Position numbers and translations under genes: made by a program
NCBI GenBank assembly: GCA_026120035.1
Contig: JALRME010000014.1
Location: 868,001-932,000 of the forward strand
Source: Coleophoma eucalyptorum
Taxonomy: Eukaryota; Ascomycota; Leotiomycetes; Helotiales; Dermateaceae
Direction: 5' to 3'
DNA length: 64,000 nt
Notes under the pieces: model-generated
Database searches by the model: none
Seen by the model: the letters and a program-made list of their open reading frames with translations, nothing else
What the model was told of the DNA's origin: nothing
Shown: positions 44,482 to 55,770 of the stretch, piece by piece
Layout: the number at the start of each line of letters is the position of its first letter
How positions within the stretch are numbered: position 1 is the first letter of the stretch

Positions 44482-45682
44482 CTAGACTGCCTCAGAATTT
44501 ACTGGTGATATAGCCTTGCCCGTCTCGAAGAATGACCGAACGTTTTCTAAAGCCTCCATAAATGCCCGCTGCCATGCTACGTCTGTAAGGCCACCCATGT
44601 GTGGCTGCAGAATAATACGGTCGTTTCCGATCCAATACGGGCTATTTCGCTTTAATCAGTAGAACATCCTCTGATAATATGAGTAATTCTCGACTTACTT
44701 GATATTAGGTTCGTTGTGATGCACATCCAGGCCAGCCCTTGCGACTTTTCCACTCTCCAATGCCGCGACAAAAGCATCCTCGTCGATGATCGGTCCACGG
44801 CAGGTGTTAACGATAAAAACGCCGTCTTTCATCTTTGCAAACTGGTCATAGGAAATCATGCCCTGTGTTTTATTGTTGAGAGGGCAATGGAATGAAATCA
44901 CATCTGCGTTTGATAGCAGTTCATCCAAAGTTGAGCAGTAGGATGCCCCGTATAGAGCTTCATCCTCCGGAAGCATCCTGGTACGCTGGCTGTAAATGAT
45001 GCGCATGTTGAAAACTTTGGCTTTGCGGGCGACATGCTGCCAAAAAGATAAGTTAACCTCACCAACTACTCATGGTGGAGTTTCTGGAACGAAAAAAGCA
45101 CATACCTTGCCAATAGCCCCCATGCCAACAATTCCAAGTTTCAGGCCAGTTGGATCTCTCGTAGGAGCTAATGGACCAGGTATTCCGCCTCTCCAAGCAC
45201 CTTTTTTGACACTTGTTTGTAAGCTTTGGATATCTCTTAGGATGCCAAGCATCATTAAGATGGCCATGTCTGCTGTCGCTTCGTTTACAGCATTGCGACT
45301 ATTGCAAAACAGAATTCTGTTCCGCGACATCCAATCCACGTCGAACTCATTATAACCAGCACTGGCAGAGGCAATAATCTTGCATTGGGGTACTAATGGG
45401 CCAAGGAGCTCTTCATCGAAGGGTTCGTAGGGTAAAATTCCCATGAGAATGAGAACAGCATCATATGGCCCATCTGCTGCAACTTTAGCAGCTACATTTT
45501 TGATTGTTGTCTGCCTATCTCCCGGTGTGACAACCTGAAAACTTTGTAAGTGGCTAGAGCAAGGAATTCTATCAATAAATACTTACATGGAGTTCGAACT
45601 TGGACTCAAATTCTCGTAGATAATCTTCGCCGGCCCATGAGGGGTAAGTAATAGAAAGCACCTTTGGTTTGTGGTTCGCCAT
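44482..45682 (-). CDS. D-isomer-specific 2-hydroxyacid dehydrogenase
   Basis: NAD(P)-dependent reductase that interconverts 2-keto acids and D-2-hydroxyacids. Four exons: 45682-45587, 45534-45106, 45036-44699 and 44641-44482, 340 residues. The Rossmann motif GIVGMGAIGK (167-175) is interrupted only by intron 2 after its lysine. Catalytic residues: Arg255 in NTCRGPI, Glu284 in DVHHNEPN and His302 in LQPHMGGLTD. The substrate-domain segment ASASAGYNEFDVDW is conserved. It resembles the glyoxylate/hydroxypyruvate reductase-like branch. Divergent from the Zn2Cys6 regulator. Together with the nearby FMN (S)-2-hydroxyacid oxidase it could invert or drain hydroxyacids. Confidence 0.93.
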
Positions 45683-46357
45683 ATTGATCGTCGTTTGCTC
45701 GGTGCTTTAGTTAAAGTTTTGATGTATTACCTACAGCAGCTTAGGTCACCTAAAATGTACTTGAAATCACATCTCCCTAGCTTCACAAATCACCGTGGAT
45801 GTTCGATTTCAGTTATACGTCTATTCCGATTAGATAGTCTCGAAACAACTTACGGAAGGTGCCGAAATAGCGTCAAGAACAAGTATTAATGTAGTCACAA
45901 TTTATGCAGCTCTATCGGTGTCTATCTTGTTTGAAAAGCCTGGCAACTCACGATGGATACCTCCGTTTTCTCACATTTTCTTGTAGAGGCGGGTCCATAA
46001 AATCCTCGTTTTGCGGGCGATAAGCGATAAACGATCCAGGGGCAGAGAAGTCGGACCATTCCGCTCGCAGATGGTTGGCTTAGGTAGCAATTGACACTAG
46101 AAACGGCTTATTCCGAGCTTCTAAAAGGCATGAAATGACTTATGCAATGCGAAAGCCGTAAATGGGGGCCGGGTAACTTTACCCCAATTATTCTTTGGGC
46201 TTTTCTAGGATTTAATAATCATGTGCTCTCGGCGTCGATGCTCAATGCATTTCATATTGAAATCACCAAAATTGTACAATCCGGTTGAGGCCGACCACTT
46301 CTCGGAATTATCCACTAATTCAATATCTCTTTCTGGAGTCAGAAATCACGGGTAGAC
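45683..46357. promoter_or_regulatory. Divergent promoter (2-hydroxyacid dehydrogenase / Zn2Cys6 regulator)
   Basis: A 675-bp shared region. GCGATAAGCGATAAACGAT at 46017-46035 holds three CGAT(AA) cores at 7-9 bp spacing in one orientation. The same CGATAA/TTATCG core appears in the promoters at 20325, 27221 and 42759. Whether the adjacent regulator or a GATA factor reads it is unknown. Confidence 0.5.
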
Positions 46358-48712
46358 ATGTCAGATCCTCCAACACTTTCAAGCCCGCGCCCAAGCCCAC
46401 GCCTTTCCACGCGTCGGGTCAGGGTATCGCATGCTTGCGTTGCGTGTCAGCAGAAGAAGCAAAGGGTACGTCAGATACATTGGGGAGCATTCCGGTTCTG
46501 CCAAAGCCCATACTGACCATTCCGCGCTGTTCAGTGTGATGGACAAACGCCAGCATGCCGTAACTGTGTTCGAGCACGCAGAGGTCCTTCTCTATTCTTG
46601 CCCTTTACCTAGAGATCTTACTTATACAAAATCTATAGAGTGTATCAGCCAAGATCCATCGACCAAACGTCGACATCCTCGTGGCTACGTTGACTTTCTA
46701 GAGCAACATAACATATCACTAGAAAATCATGTAGCCTTCCTCGAGCAGACTATCCAAGAATACCGGCCAGATCTAAATCTTGAAACTTTGCAGAAAAGCA
46801 CAGCTGCCAGAAGTAGCTCAGATGAAGCTACTATTACAGCCTCAAATCCGTCAATCACAAATACTCGAGAGGAGACCTCTTCAAAGGACGAGGGAGAGGA
46901 GCAGGTTGGCAATGGTCAGGTTACGGACGATCCGTCCAGCTTGGAGCTGCTATGTCTCCGATCAGCTGGGGCAGATCCTCATTACTTTGGAGCCTCATCG
47001 GCATATTCATTCACTAAAATGTTCTCTGCCAGCCTCCGAGCAGTCCGGAAGCAGGGCCCTGGGTTGACTATGTCGGGCGTCATGGACCAAATTTGGGAGA
47101 GTCGCCCCTCCGCGATACCAGCTCCATTACCTAACAGAGCAGTGGTAACATTACTAACGAGTGCTTATTTCGAACAAGTGCATCCACAATTTCCGTTCCT
47201 CCATCGACGGTCGTATCTCCAGTGGGAGGAAGAAGTGCTGACTGCCTCGGAGGCTGGATTGACTCCGAACCCTATACATGAATTCTTTGTCTATGCCGTG
47301 AGTCTAATCGGGCCTGTGGCTATGCCCTTATCCTAACAATGTTAGCTATGTGCGGTGGGATCCTTGACAGGACCCCTGGCTGGAGCCTCTCTCCCTGAGG
47401 TACATTCAATCTCTCGCATCAGAAAACAATAAAGTCTTAATGAGTCTCTAGGGATTATATGCTGCAGCAGAAAGCCTTTTTGAAAAAGTCATGCAACAAA
47501 ACTCTCTTGAATCAATCCAAGCCATCCTTTGCTGTGCGATGTACTCTATTCGTTCTCCCATCGGTGTTTCTGTTTGGTACGCAGCGCCATTCGCTGCACT
47601 TTTAAGATGCGACTCTTTTGACTAATATTATTAAGGATGCTATCCGGACTTGCTCTTCGTCAATGTGTTGAGCTTGGGCTTCACCGGAGGATTCGTTGGT
47701 CCAAGATGCAATCAGATCATCTGAAAATCGAACTGCGCAAACGAGTGTTCTGGTGTTCTTACAACCTAGATCGAGCAGTGGCATCAACGCTAGGCCGCCC
47801 GGTCGGTATCGCAGACCATGATATTGATGTTGAGGTAGATTCCTGTTTTCGATCGAGACAAACATTTGCACTAAATGAAAATAGTTTCCATTGGATATTG
47901 ATGATGAACACATTACCGGGGATGGATTAACGAAAATGCCACGGTTGTCACAAACGGATCCTGTCACCACCCTCTCTGCCGCCATACATACTTTACGGCT
48001 ACGACAAATTTGTGCCAGGATCCAGAGTACTGTATACCCACAGGTAGGGGCAGAGGCAACAGATCGGTCATCATCAATCATTCAGAGCTTCAAGGAAGAG
48101 CTTTCGAGCTGGCTGGAATCGGCACCAGAACAATTATCTTCCAATCGTATAAATAATAACGCTTTTGCTTCTAAGGAATGGTTTTCACTAATGTACCACC
48201 AATCGATTCTTCTTCTCTACCGCCATCGCCTCGTAAAGCATTCAGGAAACACAAATAATTCTTCAGTATACATTGATTGTGCTCACTCTGCACAATCAAT
48301 CTGCATGATTTATCGTCAATTATATGTCAGCCAGCGCCTGAATGACACCTGGGGCGCATTACACGTTCTTTTCCTTGGAGGGACTACATTTTTATATTGC
48401 TTGTGGTCAAGTCGCGAGACTAGGTTGAAATACCGGCAGGATAAAGCCGCGGCCATTTGCACTTCAACTATGATAGTGCTTGCTATTATGGCTGAGAGGT
48501 GGTCAGCCGTTGCAGCCTATCGTGATGCTTTTGAAATTCTTTCCAGTGCTACGCAGACAATGCTTGCTGAAGCCTCGATCACTTCATCCGCTCCAAGCAT
48601 GCCTGTCATTTTGTCTACAGGGAACGAGCAGTTTACAGATTATTTGTCCTACATGACTGAAGTGGGCATGTGCTCATCGGTGGAGGACCTACTATCAAGC
48701 ATGGTTGAATGA
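46358..48712 (+). CDS. Zn2Cys6 transcription factor (Fungal_trans), central block regulator
   Basis: Nuclear regulator of 673 residues in seven exons: 46358-46465, 46535-46583, 46639-47297, 47346-47399, 47452-47576, 47636-47834 and 47885-48712. The zinc cluster needs three exons and is perfect when joined: Cys27, 30, 37, 44, 47 and 54 in CVACQQKKQRC, CRNCVRARREC. A leucine-rich coiled coil follows (YVDFLEQHNISLENHVAFLEQ, about 69-90). The fungal_trans middle homology region includes YFEQVHPQFPFLHR, GLYAAAESLFEKV, MLSGLALRQCVELGLHRR and the typical NLDRAVASTLGRPVGIADHDIDVE then FPLDIDDEHIT across the last splice. Such proteins usually control adjacent catabolic genes, and it sits in the middle of the aminotransferase-to-monooxygenase block. 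Confidence 0.93.
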
Positions 48713-49260
48713 TAATAGTCATTAGAAAAATTCGTAATGCCAATAACAATTAGCCCTACAGTATACGCGTTGGATTGTTTTTAATTATTTGGTTAGTAGC
48801 ATTTCGATTAGCCGATATGGCTAGACGGCTCGAGCTAGACAAGAAGAAAATACCCAAAGGTCTTTTCAACACTGATAAAGTTTCGTTGATAAAACCTAAA
48901 TTCATTCATCCCGCAGAGGTAATGTTGTATTTTGTAGATGGACCGAAACTACCCTACACTGACCTTGCAGCCTTTTCTGTAGCCATGGCTGTCTAGTTGA
49001 CCGCAACCTATTCCAAATCCAGGAGTTCTCATGTTCTAGGGCCAGAGATCTAAAATAGTCGGATCTTTCCGATTCTTTAACTAAACTTGTTCTACCCCGC
49101 AACATAACCGATAGGAGTGGTATGAGTTGGGAAAGAGGTGGGTGACTTGACCACCTTCCGCAATACTGATCCTATATATCGAGTGAAGCTGGTCAATAAT
49201 GACGAGACGAGTGATACAGAAAACATAAACAGTAACTCTCATAACGTTCAATTATAGACC
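48713..49260. other. Intergenic, aldolase 2 promoter
   Basis: A 74-codon open frame at 48775-48996 is not recognised and not called. The right half is the promoter of aldolase 2, with an ACCGATAGG element near 49,107. Confidence 0.4.
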
Positions 49261-50272
49261 ATGTCAACCATTTCGGCCATTACAGTTCAGAATGCCCCCA
49301 AACTCATTGACAGAGAAGATCATCCTACACCTAAACCCATACTCGAAAATGTTAATCTAGTTGAGAAACTGCACGAAATTCCTACATTTACAGACAAATA
49401 TGCTGAGCGATCATGGGGAAAACATCATATGGCTGGGGCGTTTCGTATCTTCGCCAAACTGGGCTTCGCTGATGGGGCAGGTGGCCATATTTCTATGCGC
49501 GACCCTGTGCAACCAGATTGTTTTTGGATCAGTAAGTTTTACACAATTTAAAACGTTCAAATAGATGCATCTGACCTTGAGTAAGACCCGTATGCGGTCC
49601 ATTTTGGCCTCATAAAAGCTAGCGATTTAATACTCGTCAACGAAGGGGGCAAGCCTCTGACGCCGACAAAGTATAAAGTCAACAAAGCTGGATTTATGAT
49701 CCACGCGGCTATACATAAAGCCAGGCCGGATATTCATTCCGCTTGTCATATGCATTCGCCATATGGTCGTGCATGGTCGACATTTGGAAGGCCAATTGAG
49801 ATGCTCAACCAAGACAGCTGCTTCTTTTATAATGACCTTTCAGTTTATGAAGGATTTGGCGGCGTTGTCCTAGCTTTTGAGGAAGGAGAAAACATTGCCA
49901 GAGCTCTTGGACCTGTAAAGAAGAACATCATCTTACAAAACCATGGGTGGGTACATTGCTTCGTATCGCAGCTATCTTTCGCTAGTCGACCCTATCATCT
50001 TCGTACCTACTGCTAACAGATCTATTAGCATATTGACCTGTGGCGGCACTATTGGCGAAGCTGCGGCTTTTTTTATAGCACTAGAAAGAGCTTGCCAAGC
50101 TCAACTCCTAGCTGAAGCTGCGGCAGCTAATGCGATCCACAAGAAATGTATCGGCCAGAAAGAAGCAGCGTATACAAAAGAGCAATCGGGAACCCCTGCA
50201 GTGATGTTTATGCAGTTTATTCCTGAGTATGATATGATAATGAAAGAAAGCGGTGGGGATTTTCTTAACTGA
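49261..50272 (+). CDS. Class II aldolase/adducin family protein, paralogue 2
   Basis: Second member of the same zinc-aldolase-like family. Three exons, 49261-49531, 49586-49946 and 50029-50272, 291 residues. ACHMHSPYGRAWSTFG and QNHG carry the metal histidines. LGFADGAGGHISMRDP and NPYAVHFGLIKASDLILVN align with paralogue 1. The intron in QNHG is shared with paralogue 1. The intron after FWI (49532-49585, acceptor GTAAG) is unique to this copy, and the MLNQ intron of paralogue 1 is missing here. They therefore arose by an older duplication followed by intron gain or loss. Expected to act in the cytosol on a related substrate, possibly sequentially with copy 1. Confidence 0.9.
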
Positions 50273-50532
50273 AAAGTAAGAAATAAATTTAAGAATAGTA
50301 GTCTATAATTGATAGGCTTTTGTGTCATTGACATGATTCTCTAACTTTACTAGAAGTTTTCCAGGACCTATTGGATGATAATGGAGCAGCCCCTCTGCCG
50401 GACGCTTTTCTAAGAGTCTTCCAAATCTTATTCTTTTTGGCTTATTCAACATTATATGACATCCCATTTAGTAAAGTTCAATATCCTGGAAATCCTTATT
50501 CCAATCCTCAATGTTTAAGTGTTCTATCATCT

Positions 50533-52067
50533 CTATAGTTTACACAATAGCCCATTTGGACCGATGACTGACAAGTGCTGTCGAGAAATATCCTCTATTG
50601 ATGCACACCTGAGAATGACATGAGCATGGCAGAGCCATTTACTTGTTTGTGCAATTATCACTTACCCTGCCAGAGCCATTGCCAGTCGGAGTTCTTCCTC
50701 AAGAGTCTTTACGGCCCATTCAACTCCTTCTTGGCCATTGTACTGGAGCAATTATTAGCTCAATCATATTACTTGCCTCTGTCGTACTTACAGCAAGGCC
50801 CCAAAGCGGTACCCGCCCCATGAAACAACAATCGGCACCCAGTGCAAGAGCTTTAAAGATATCCGTCCCTCGACGGATACCTCCATCAATTGCGACCTTT
50901 ATCCGACCCATTGCAGCTGCTGCACATTCAGGTAAGACTTCAATGGTTGCAGGGACGCCGTCTAATTGCCTGCCTCCATGGTTCGACACAATCACCCCAT
51001 CAAGACTATGATCAATGGCGAGCTGGACGTCCTCTGCACAATAGACTACTCTTGCGTCAGACTACAGGTTCCAAAGTTGGGCATTTTACTCACTTCCTTT
51101 AAGCCATATCTCAAGGCTTGTATTGGCTCTGACCCAAGGGATGACAGATTCCCATGAATTGCTCGCATCTCGCCCACTGAACTTGTAGGAACGAACAGGA
51201 GCTGATGAACTTGAGGCGTCCCCATTGGAATAAGGAGAGAGGTTTGGGAGAGACATGTGATCAGGTAGCTCGAATTTCCTACCAGATCTCTCATTGACAC
51301 GTTTGCCCAAAACTGGGGCATCCACCGTGATGAAAAGTGCCCGGTATCCGGCAGCTATCAAAGAGAAGCAGCTTTTGTCAGATTTTTGAATAGTTAACTA
51401 TCAGTAAGAGGGACTGAAGAGAAGCTTACATTCGGATCTCTTGATCCAATTCAATGTCATATTTCGATCTTTCACGATACTGAGCTGGAATGCATACGGG
51501 TTATCGCCACCCTCTCGCCTCACGTCTTCCAAAGACGTCGTGGAATACGTTGAAAGGCCCATGGGGATATTCATTTTAGCTGCAGCACGGGAGGTTGCTT
51601 TTTCACCATCTGGGTGTGCCAGACAATGCATTGCCGCCGGTGAAAAGCCTAAAGGGAGAGCAACCTGCCTCATCTATCAGCCGTACTGCCTCTCGTATGA
51701 AGAATAGCTCATGATGCAATTCACCTACTTTCTTCCCCATGATAATAGTTGAGGTATCAATGTTCGCGACATTGGATAAAATGCGTGGCCGGATCTTGAA
51801 ACGGTCGAAGGCTTTCTCATTTTCATGGAGTCTAATTGCCTCAATATCTGGACATTTTCTAAGTCAATTCATGATGTGCTAGGATCTTACGTGATCATGT
51901 CCATAGCGCCTCCATTAAAGTAATCTGAAGGACATGAGTCGAAGTCCTTAATGTCGATAAGACCGTCAACACCGCATACCTCTAACCATTTGTGACATCT
52001 TTGTTGACGCAGCTTCTTTCAAATCTGCAATCGTCATAAGAACAGGCTCTACCCTTGGCGAGTTCAT
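50533..52067 (-). CDS. FMN-dependent (S)-2-hydroxyacid oxidase
   Basis: Alpha-hydroxyacid oxidase/dehydrogenase (glycolate oxidase, lactate oxidase, cytochrome b2 core) of 375 residues. It oxidises L-2-hydroxyacids to keto acids. Eight exons: 52067-51980, 51924-51891, 51831-51729, 51664-51430, 51354-51094, 51045-50792, 50742-50666 and 50608-50533. The second is only 34 nt. After splicing the family landmarks are whole: DYFNGGAMDMITLHENEKAF (30-49), VALPLGFSPAAMH, FITVDAPVLGKR, the active-site His263 and Arg266 in SNHGGRQLDG, and the FMN phosphate site DGGIRRGTD. No targeting peptide is evident, and the C-terminal CKL is one residue off the classic SKL peroxisomal signal, so peroxisomal location is possible. 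Divergent from the Baeyer-Villiger monooxygenase. Confidence 0.9.
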
Positions 52068-52638
52068 CGTTGCTGATTGTTTTATTCTTGTTCGCGGAGC
52101 AGGATGGCCCGGCTACTCAGTTCAATGAGGCTGGTATTTGCGATGGAACAAAGTTTTGTGCGACGAAGCAAACTAGGGGCTTTGGCCTTTTATTCAACCA
52201 TAGCTACACAAAATAGAAACTATGGTACATTGGTGGCATTTATTTTCAGATGCGCTAAAAATTACTGTAGTAGCAATATTCTTCTTGAATTGATCTTAAT
52301 GTTGGGTTTGGTGGAGAAGTGCCTTCGGCTCAGTCCGATCAGCGCCACCCTTGGTATCTTTTCTCCAATTTTGAGTATGGATCTTTCCGATTTCAGCACC
52401 ACGCCTGGTGATTTTTAGAAATGCTGTTCAGTAAGTGTCTTAGCTTCGGAACTTACCGCCTACCGTGTTATACTGGGGACACTGCATACGCACGCCACTG
52501 CCGCTGCGATGTTAGCTCAAGTGATTGAGATCGAGTCTTTTAAAACGTGCTTTCTATGTCCGTCCGAACTATAGCAGGTTGTGGAGTCTATTATTTTATG
52601 TAAACTTGTAATCAGTATTGAACTACAATAAATTTTGA
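52068..52638. promoter_or_regulatory. Divergent promoter (hydroxyacid oxidase / monooxygenase)
   Basis: A 571-bp shared upstream region. No gene is seen. The short open frame at 52077-52418 lacks any feature. TCCGATC lies near 52,337. I could not find a palindrome comparable to those at 27221 or 42759. Confidence 0.4.
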
Positions 52639-54792
52639 ATGAATCAATCAATCTTAGCTAAAGACATACCTTCGGAATTCAACATGGAAGATTCACAGAA
52701 AACATTCAAATCGCAAGGGGATCCTATCGACTACGCGCGACCCATTAAGGTTATCTGTATAGGTGCTGGAATGTCTGGAATACTTTGTGGAATACGATTT
52801 CCTCAAAAGATTTCTAATCTGGATTTGACAATTTACGAGAAGAATGACGAAGTTGGTGGTGTTTGGTATGAGAACAGGTTTGTTTCCGTAATTATAGTAA
52901 GAAGCCTCTGCTGACTTATGTCAGGTATCCAGGCGTCACTTGTGGTAAGACTTTCTTAGCCAGTTCAAAACATAAGAAAGCCAGAAAATGGGAGCAACTG
53001 CTAACAGCAAGGGTAATTTCAGATGTGCCATCCCATTGCTTTCAATACACTTTTGCAAACAACCCAAACTGGTCTAAGTTCTTTGCCCCTGGGGAAGAAA
53101 TTGCCAATTATTTCCGGGATGTCGCCGAAAAATACGACGTAAAGGAATATATTCGGTTTGGTCATATGTTCAAGTCGGCAAGATGGATGGAGGACCAAGC
53201 ACAATGGCAGATAGATCTTGTCAGAATGGCTGATAATATGGTGAAATCTCCACTACGCTGTTTGAAATACTTCTGAATTACTTCTGATTCTGATTTTGGA
53301 TCAGGCATTCACCCAGCACTGTGATATCTTTATCAAAGCAACGGGTAATTTGAACAAGTGGGGATGGCCTGAGCTGCCCGGCCTTGAAAAGTTCAAGGGC
53401 GATCTAATTCATTCAGCAAACTGGACGGATTCATTTAACCCAACAGACAAAAAGGTTGCCGTTATAGGGTATGGAGCTACAGCGGTTCAATTGGTCCCAA
53501 CAATTCTCCCAAAAGTCAAGTATATGGATCATTACGTTAGAGGTCAAGCATGGATATCACCTGCCGGTTATGTCGCAGCAGACGCTAGAAAAGCCCAAAA
53601 CCCTGACCTTCATAACTGTGAGTTTAACTATTTCATAAGCAGACATGTTTTCTTTAACAGATACAGTTGAACATCCCCCAGAGGAAAGAGAAAGATTTGC
53701 CAAAAATCCCGACGAGTATTTAAGATATCGCCATGAAGTCGAAAATTATGTTAATCAGGCCCAAATGATCCATTGGGTCGGATCCGAAATGAACAAGGCA
53801 TTCTCGGCTGCAACAGAAGAGTCAATGGCACGAAGATTGGCTCGTAAACCAGAAATCTTCCATCATCTTCGACCAACTTACCCGGTGGCTTGCCGCCGTG
53901 TCTCACCTGGTCCTAGATATCTTGAATGTCTAGTGGAGGATAATCTCAATTTTATTCCCAAGGGTATCAAGCAGGTGACAGAGACTGGAATTGTGGATAA
54001 TGAGGGCACTTTACGAGAAATCGATGCCATCATTTGCGCGACTGGTTTCGATACGTGAGTGATCACCTCCTCCTTAATCAATAGAGACGAAGTCTGACGT
54101 CAAAGACAGATCATTAAGACTCGAGGATACGCCAATATACGGCCGGGAAGGAATATCCCTAGATGAGATCTGGAAGTCTGAGCCTGGCGCATACATGGGC
54201 ATATGTCCACCGCAAATGCCTAACCTTTTCCTTTTTGTTGGTCCGAACGGGGCCCCAGGAGCCGGGTCAACCATTCATATGAGTGAATGTGTTTGTGATT
54301 ATGTGGTCAAGTGTATTCAGAAGATTCAGAAAGAGAATCTTCGATGGATGATGCCCAAGTAAGTATTTAACACCACGTTTGTTTAGAACTCGATGGCTTA
54401 TGTATCTAATGCTAGGGATAAATCTATTCTAGCTTTTATGAAGCAAGTAGATCGCTACTTTGCTAAAACGACTTTTTCTTTCAATGTAGGGGCCCCAGCA
54501 CCGCCGCTTTTAGACATTTGTTTCTGATATATTTTATTTCTCGCAGTGTAATAATTGGGCGAAGAGAACGAGCACTGGTCGAATGTTGGGCTATTGGCCT
54601 GGCTCTGCCGTTCATCAGCGAGCCACACTTGCAATGCCTCGGTTTGAAGATTTTGAGTATTCTTCTTTCGATGAAGACAATGAGGATTCCCTTGCATGGA
54701 TGGGCAACGGTATGATAATGGCACAGATGGAGAATAGATCAACCACCGGCTATCTTGATAATGTTGATATTCCGCCACCGCTAGTAACGTAG
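52639..54792 (+). CDS. Flavin monooxygenase, Baeyer-Villiger type
   Basis: FAD/NADPH enzyme predicted to insert oxygen next to a ketone. Eight exons: 52639-52877, 52925-52944, 53023-53240, 53305-53617, 53661-54054, 54110-54358, 54416-54485 and 54547-54792, 582 residues. Exon 2 is only 20 nt. Motifs in order: FAD-binding GAGMSGI (about 43-49), YEKNDEVGGVWYENRYPGV across splices 1-2, the Baeyer-Villiger fingerprint FKGDLIHSANW, the NADPH-binding GYGATAVQ, CATGFDT, and the C-terminal CNNWAKR...GYWPGSAVH. These place it with cyclohexanone/steroid-type monooxygenases rather than N-oxidising FMOs. Starts at 52639 or 52684 are both possible. A ketone from the transaminases would be a logical substrate (inference). 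Confidence 0.9.
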
Positions 54793-55766
54793 CCTGCTTT
54801 TCAGACTTAGGGTCGAGTCAAGTGACCAGCCACCTTTCTGCCGCAGAAGAAGCCCAGGTAGGATGAATATAGGAGCATTATGGAAAGTATGGACAGGATG
54901 ATTCACAGTTTATTTCTTATGGCGATGCATCATTCGGTTTCATATCACTTAGACTATATATAACTGCTTTAAATCATAGTAATTTTGCATGATAATCGTC
55001 ATAGATAATGGTTCTCTTTTGGACGTCTATTGTCAAGCTTTCCAAAAACTGGCATTATTTACTATTTAGCTTCTAATTACAACGCTCAAGTAATGACAAC
55101 GCTGCCATAGGTTACAGATTCAGAGCAATTTATTTATCAACACGTTATCGACTAGACCATTGACATCAATAATTTTGGTGGCTTATGTGACATTTCACAT
55201 TTCTTAACAATCAACTTAGAAAATAGAGGGTTCCAAGGCTTAGGGAATCAGGTCTTTATAAATTCTAGCACGCAGAACATCTTTTCGGATTATTTTATCA
55301 TATATTAAGAAGGCGTCTTAAGAAATCGATAAGAGCATTTTTATTTCTTAACAGGAATTGGCCATTGGTGCATATAGTCCTGGACATAGGCTGCGATACC
55401 CAGTGATATATGTCGAAGTCGGATACAACCGGATTTTTTTTCTTGTAACCGAGCCAACAACTTCATCTCACCTCTTTTCAGGACTCTTTTAGCATATCCA
55501 GGTTCGGGGGTTGAGTGAATAGGGAAATACCACCTAGGCTCAACCCGACTTTATTTTAATCACGAATATGTTGGTTTCTGCGCCACAAGATAACCATATT
55601 CAGTGTGTCTAGATATACATCTTCATTTCTTAGGCGTGTTCTTCTATACCCTTCGAATAATTCTTTTAACTTGTTGCCCAGTTTTCCAGAACAACCTTTG
55701 TATTCTAGTTAAAATGGCTACCAGCCTAGCTCCCAAATCATCGTTAATAAAAGCGACAAGAAAGTC
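54793..55766. other. Intergenic and 5' leader of the amino-acid permease
   Basis: About 1 kb with no separate gene. A TCGATAAGA element lies near 55,328. The last 55 bp contain a short upstream open reading frame, listed separately. Confidence 0.45.
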
Positions 55767-55770
55767 ATGA
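55714..55770 (+). promoter_or_regulatory. Upstream ORF overlapping the permease start
   Basis: An 18-codon frame starts at the ATG at 55714 in strong context (AAAATGG). Its stop TGA at 55768-55770 overlaps the permease start codon in an ATGA arrangement, in a different frame. If it is in the mRNA, scanning ribosomes would meet it first, so permease translation would need leaky scanning or termination-reinitiation. Regulation by this uORF is inferred. Confidence 0.5.

Noticed and set aside
48775..48996. 74-codon open frame between the regulator and aldolase 2
   Set aside because: Not recognisable, no nearby extension by splicing, and it occupies the likely promoter. A decayed gene piece is possible but unsupported.
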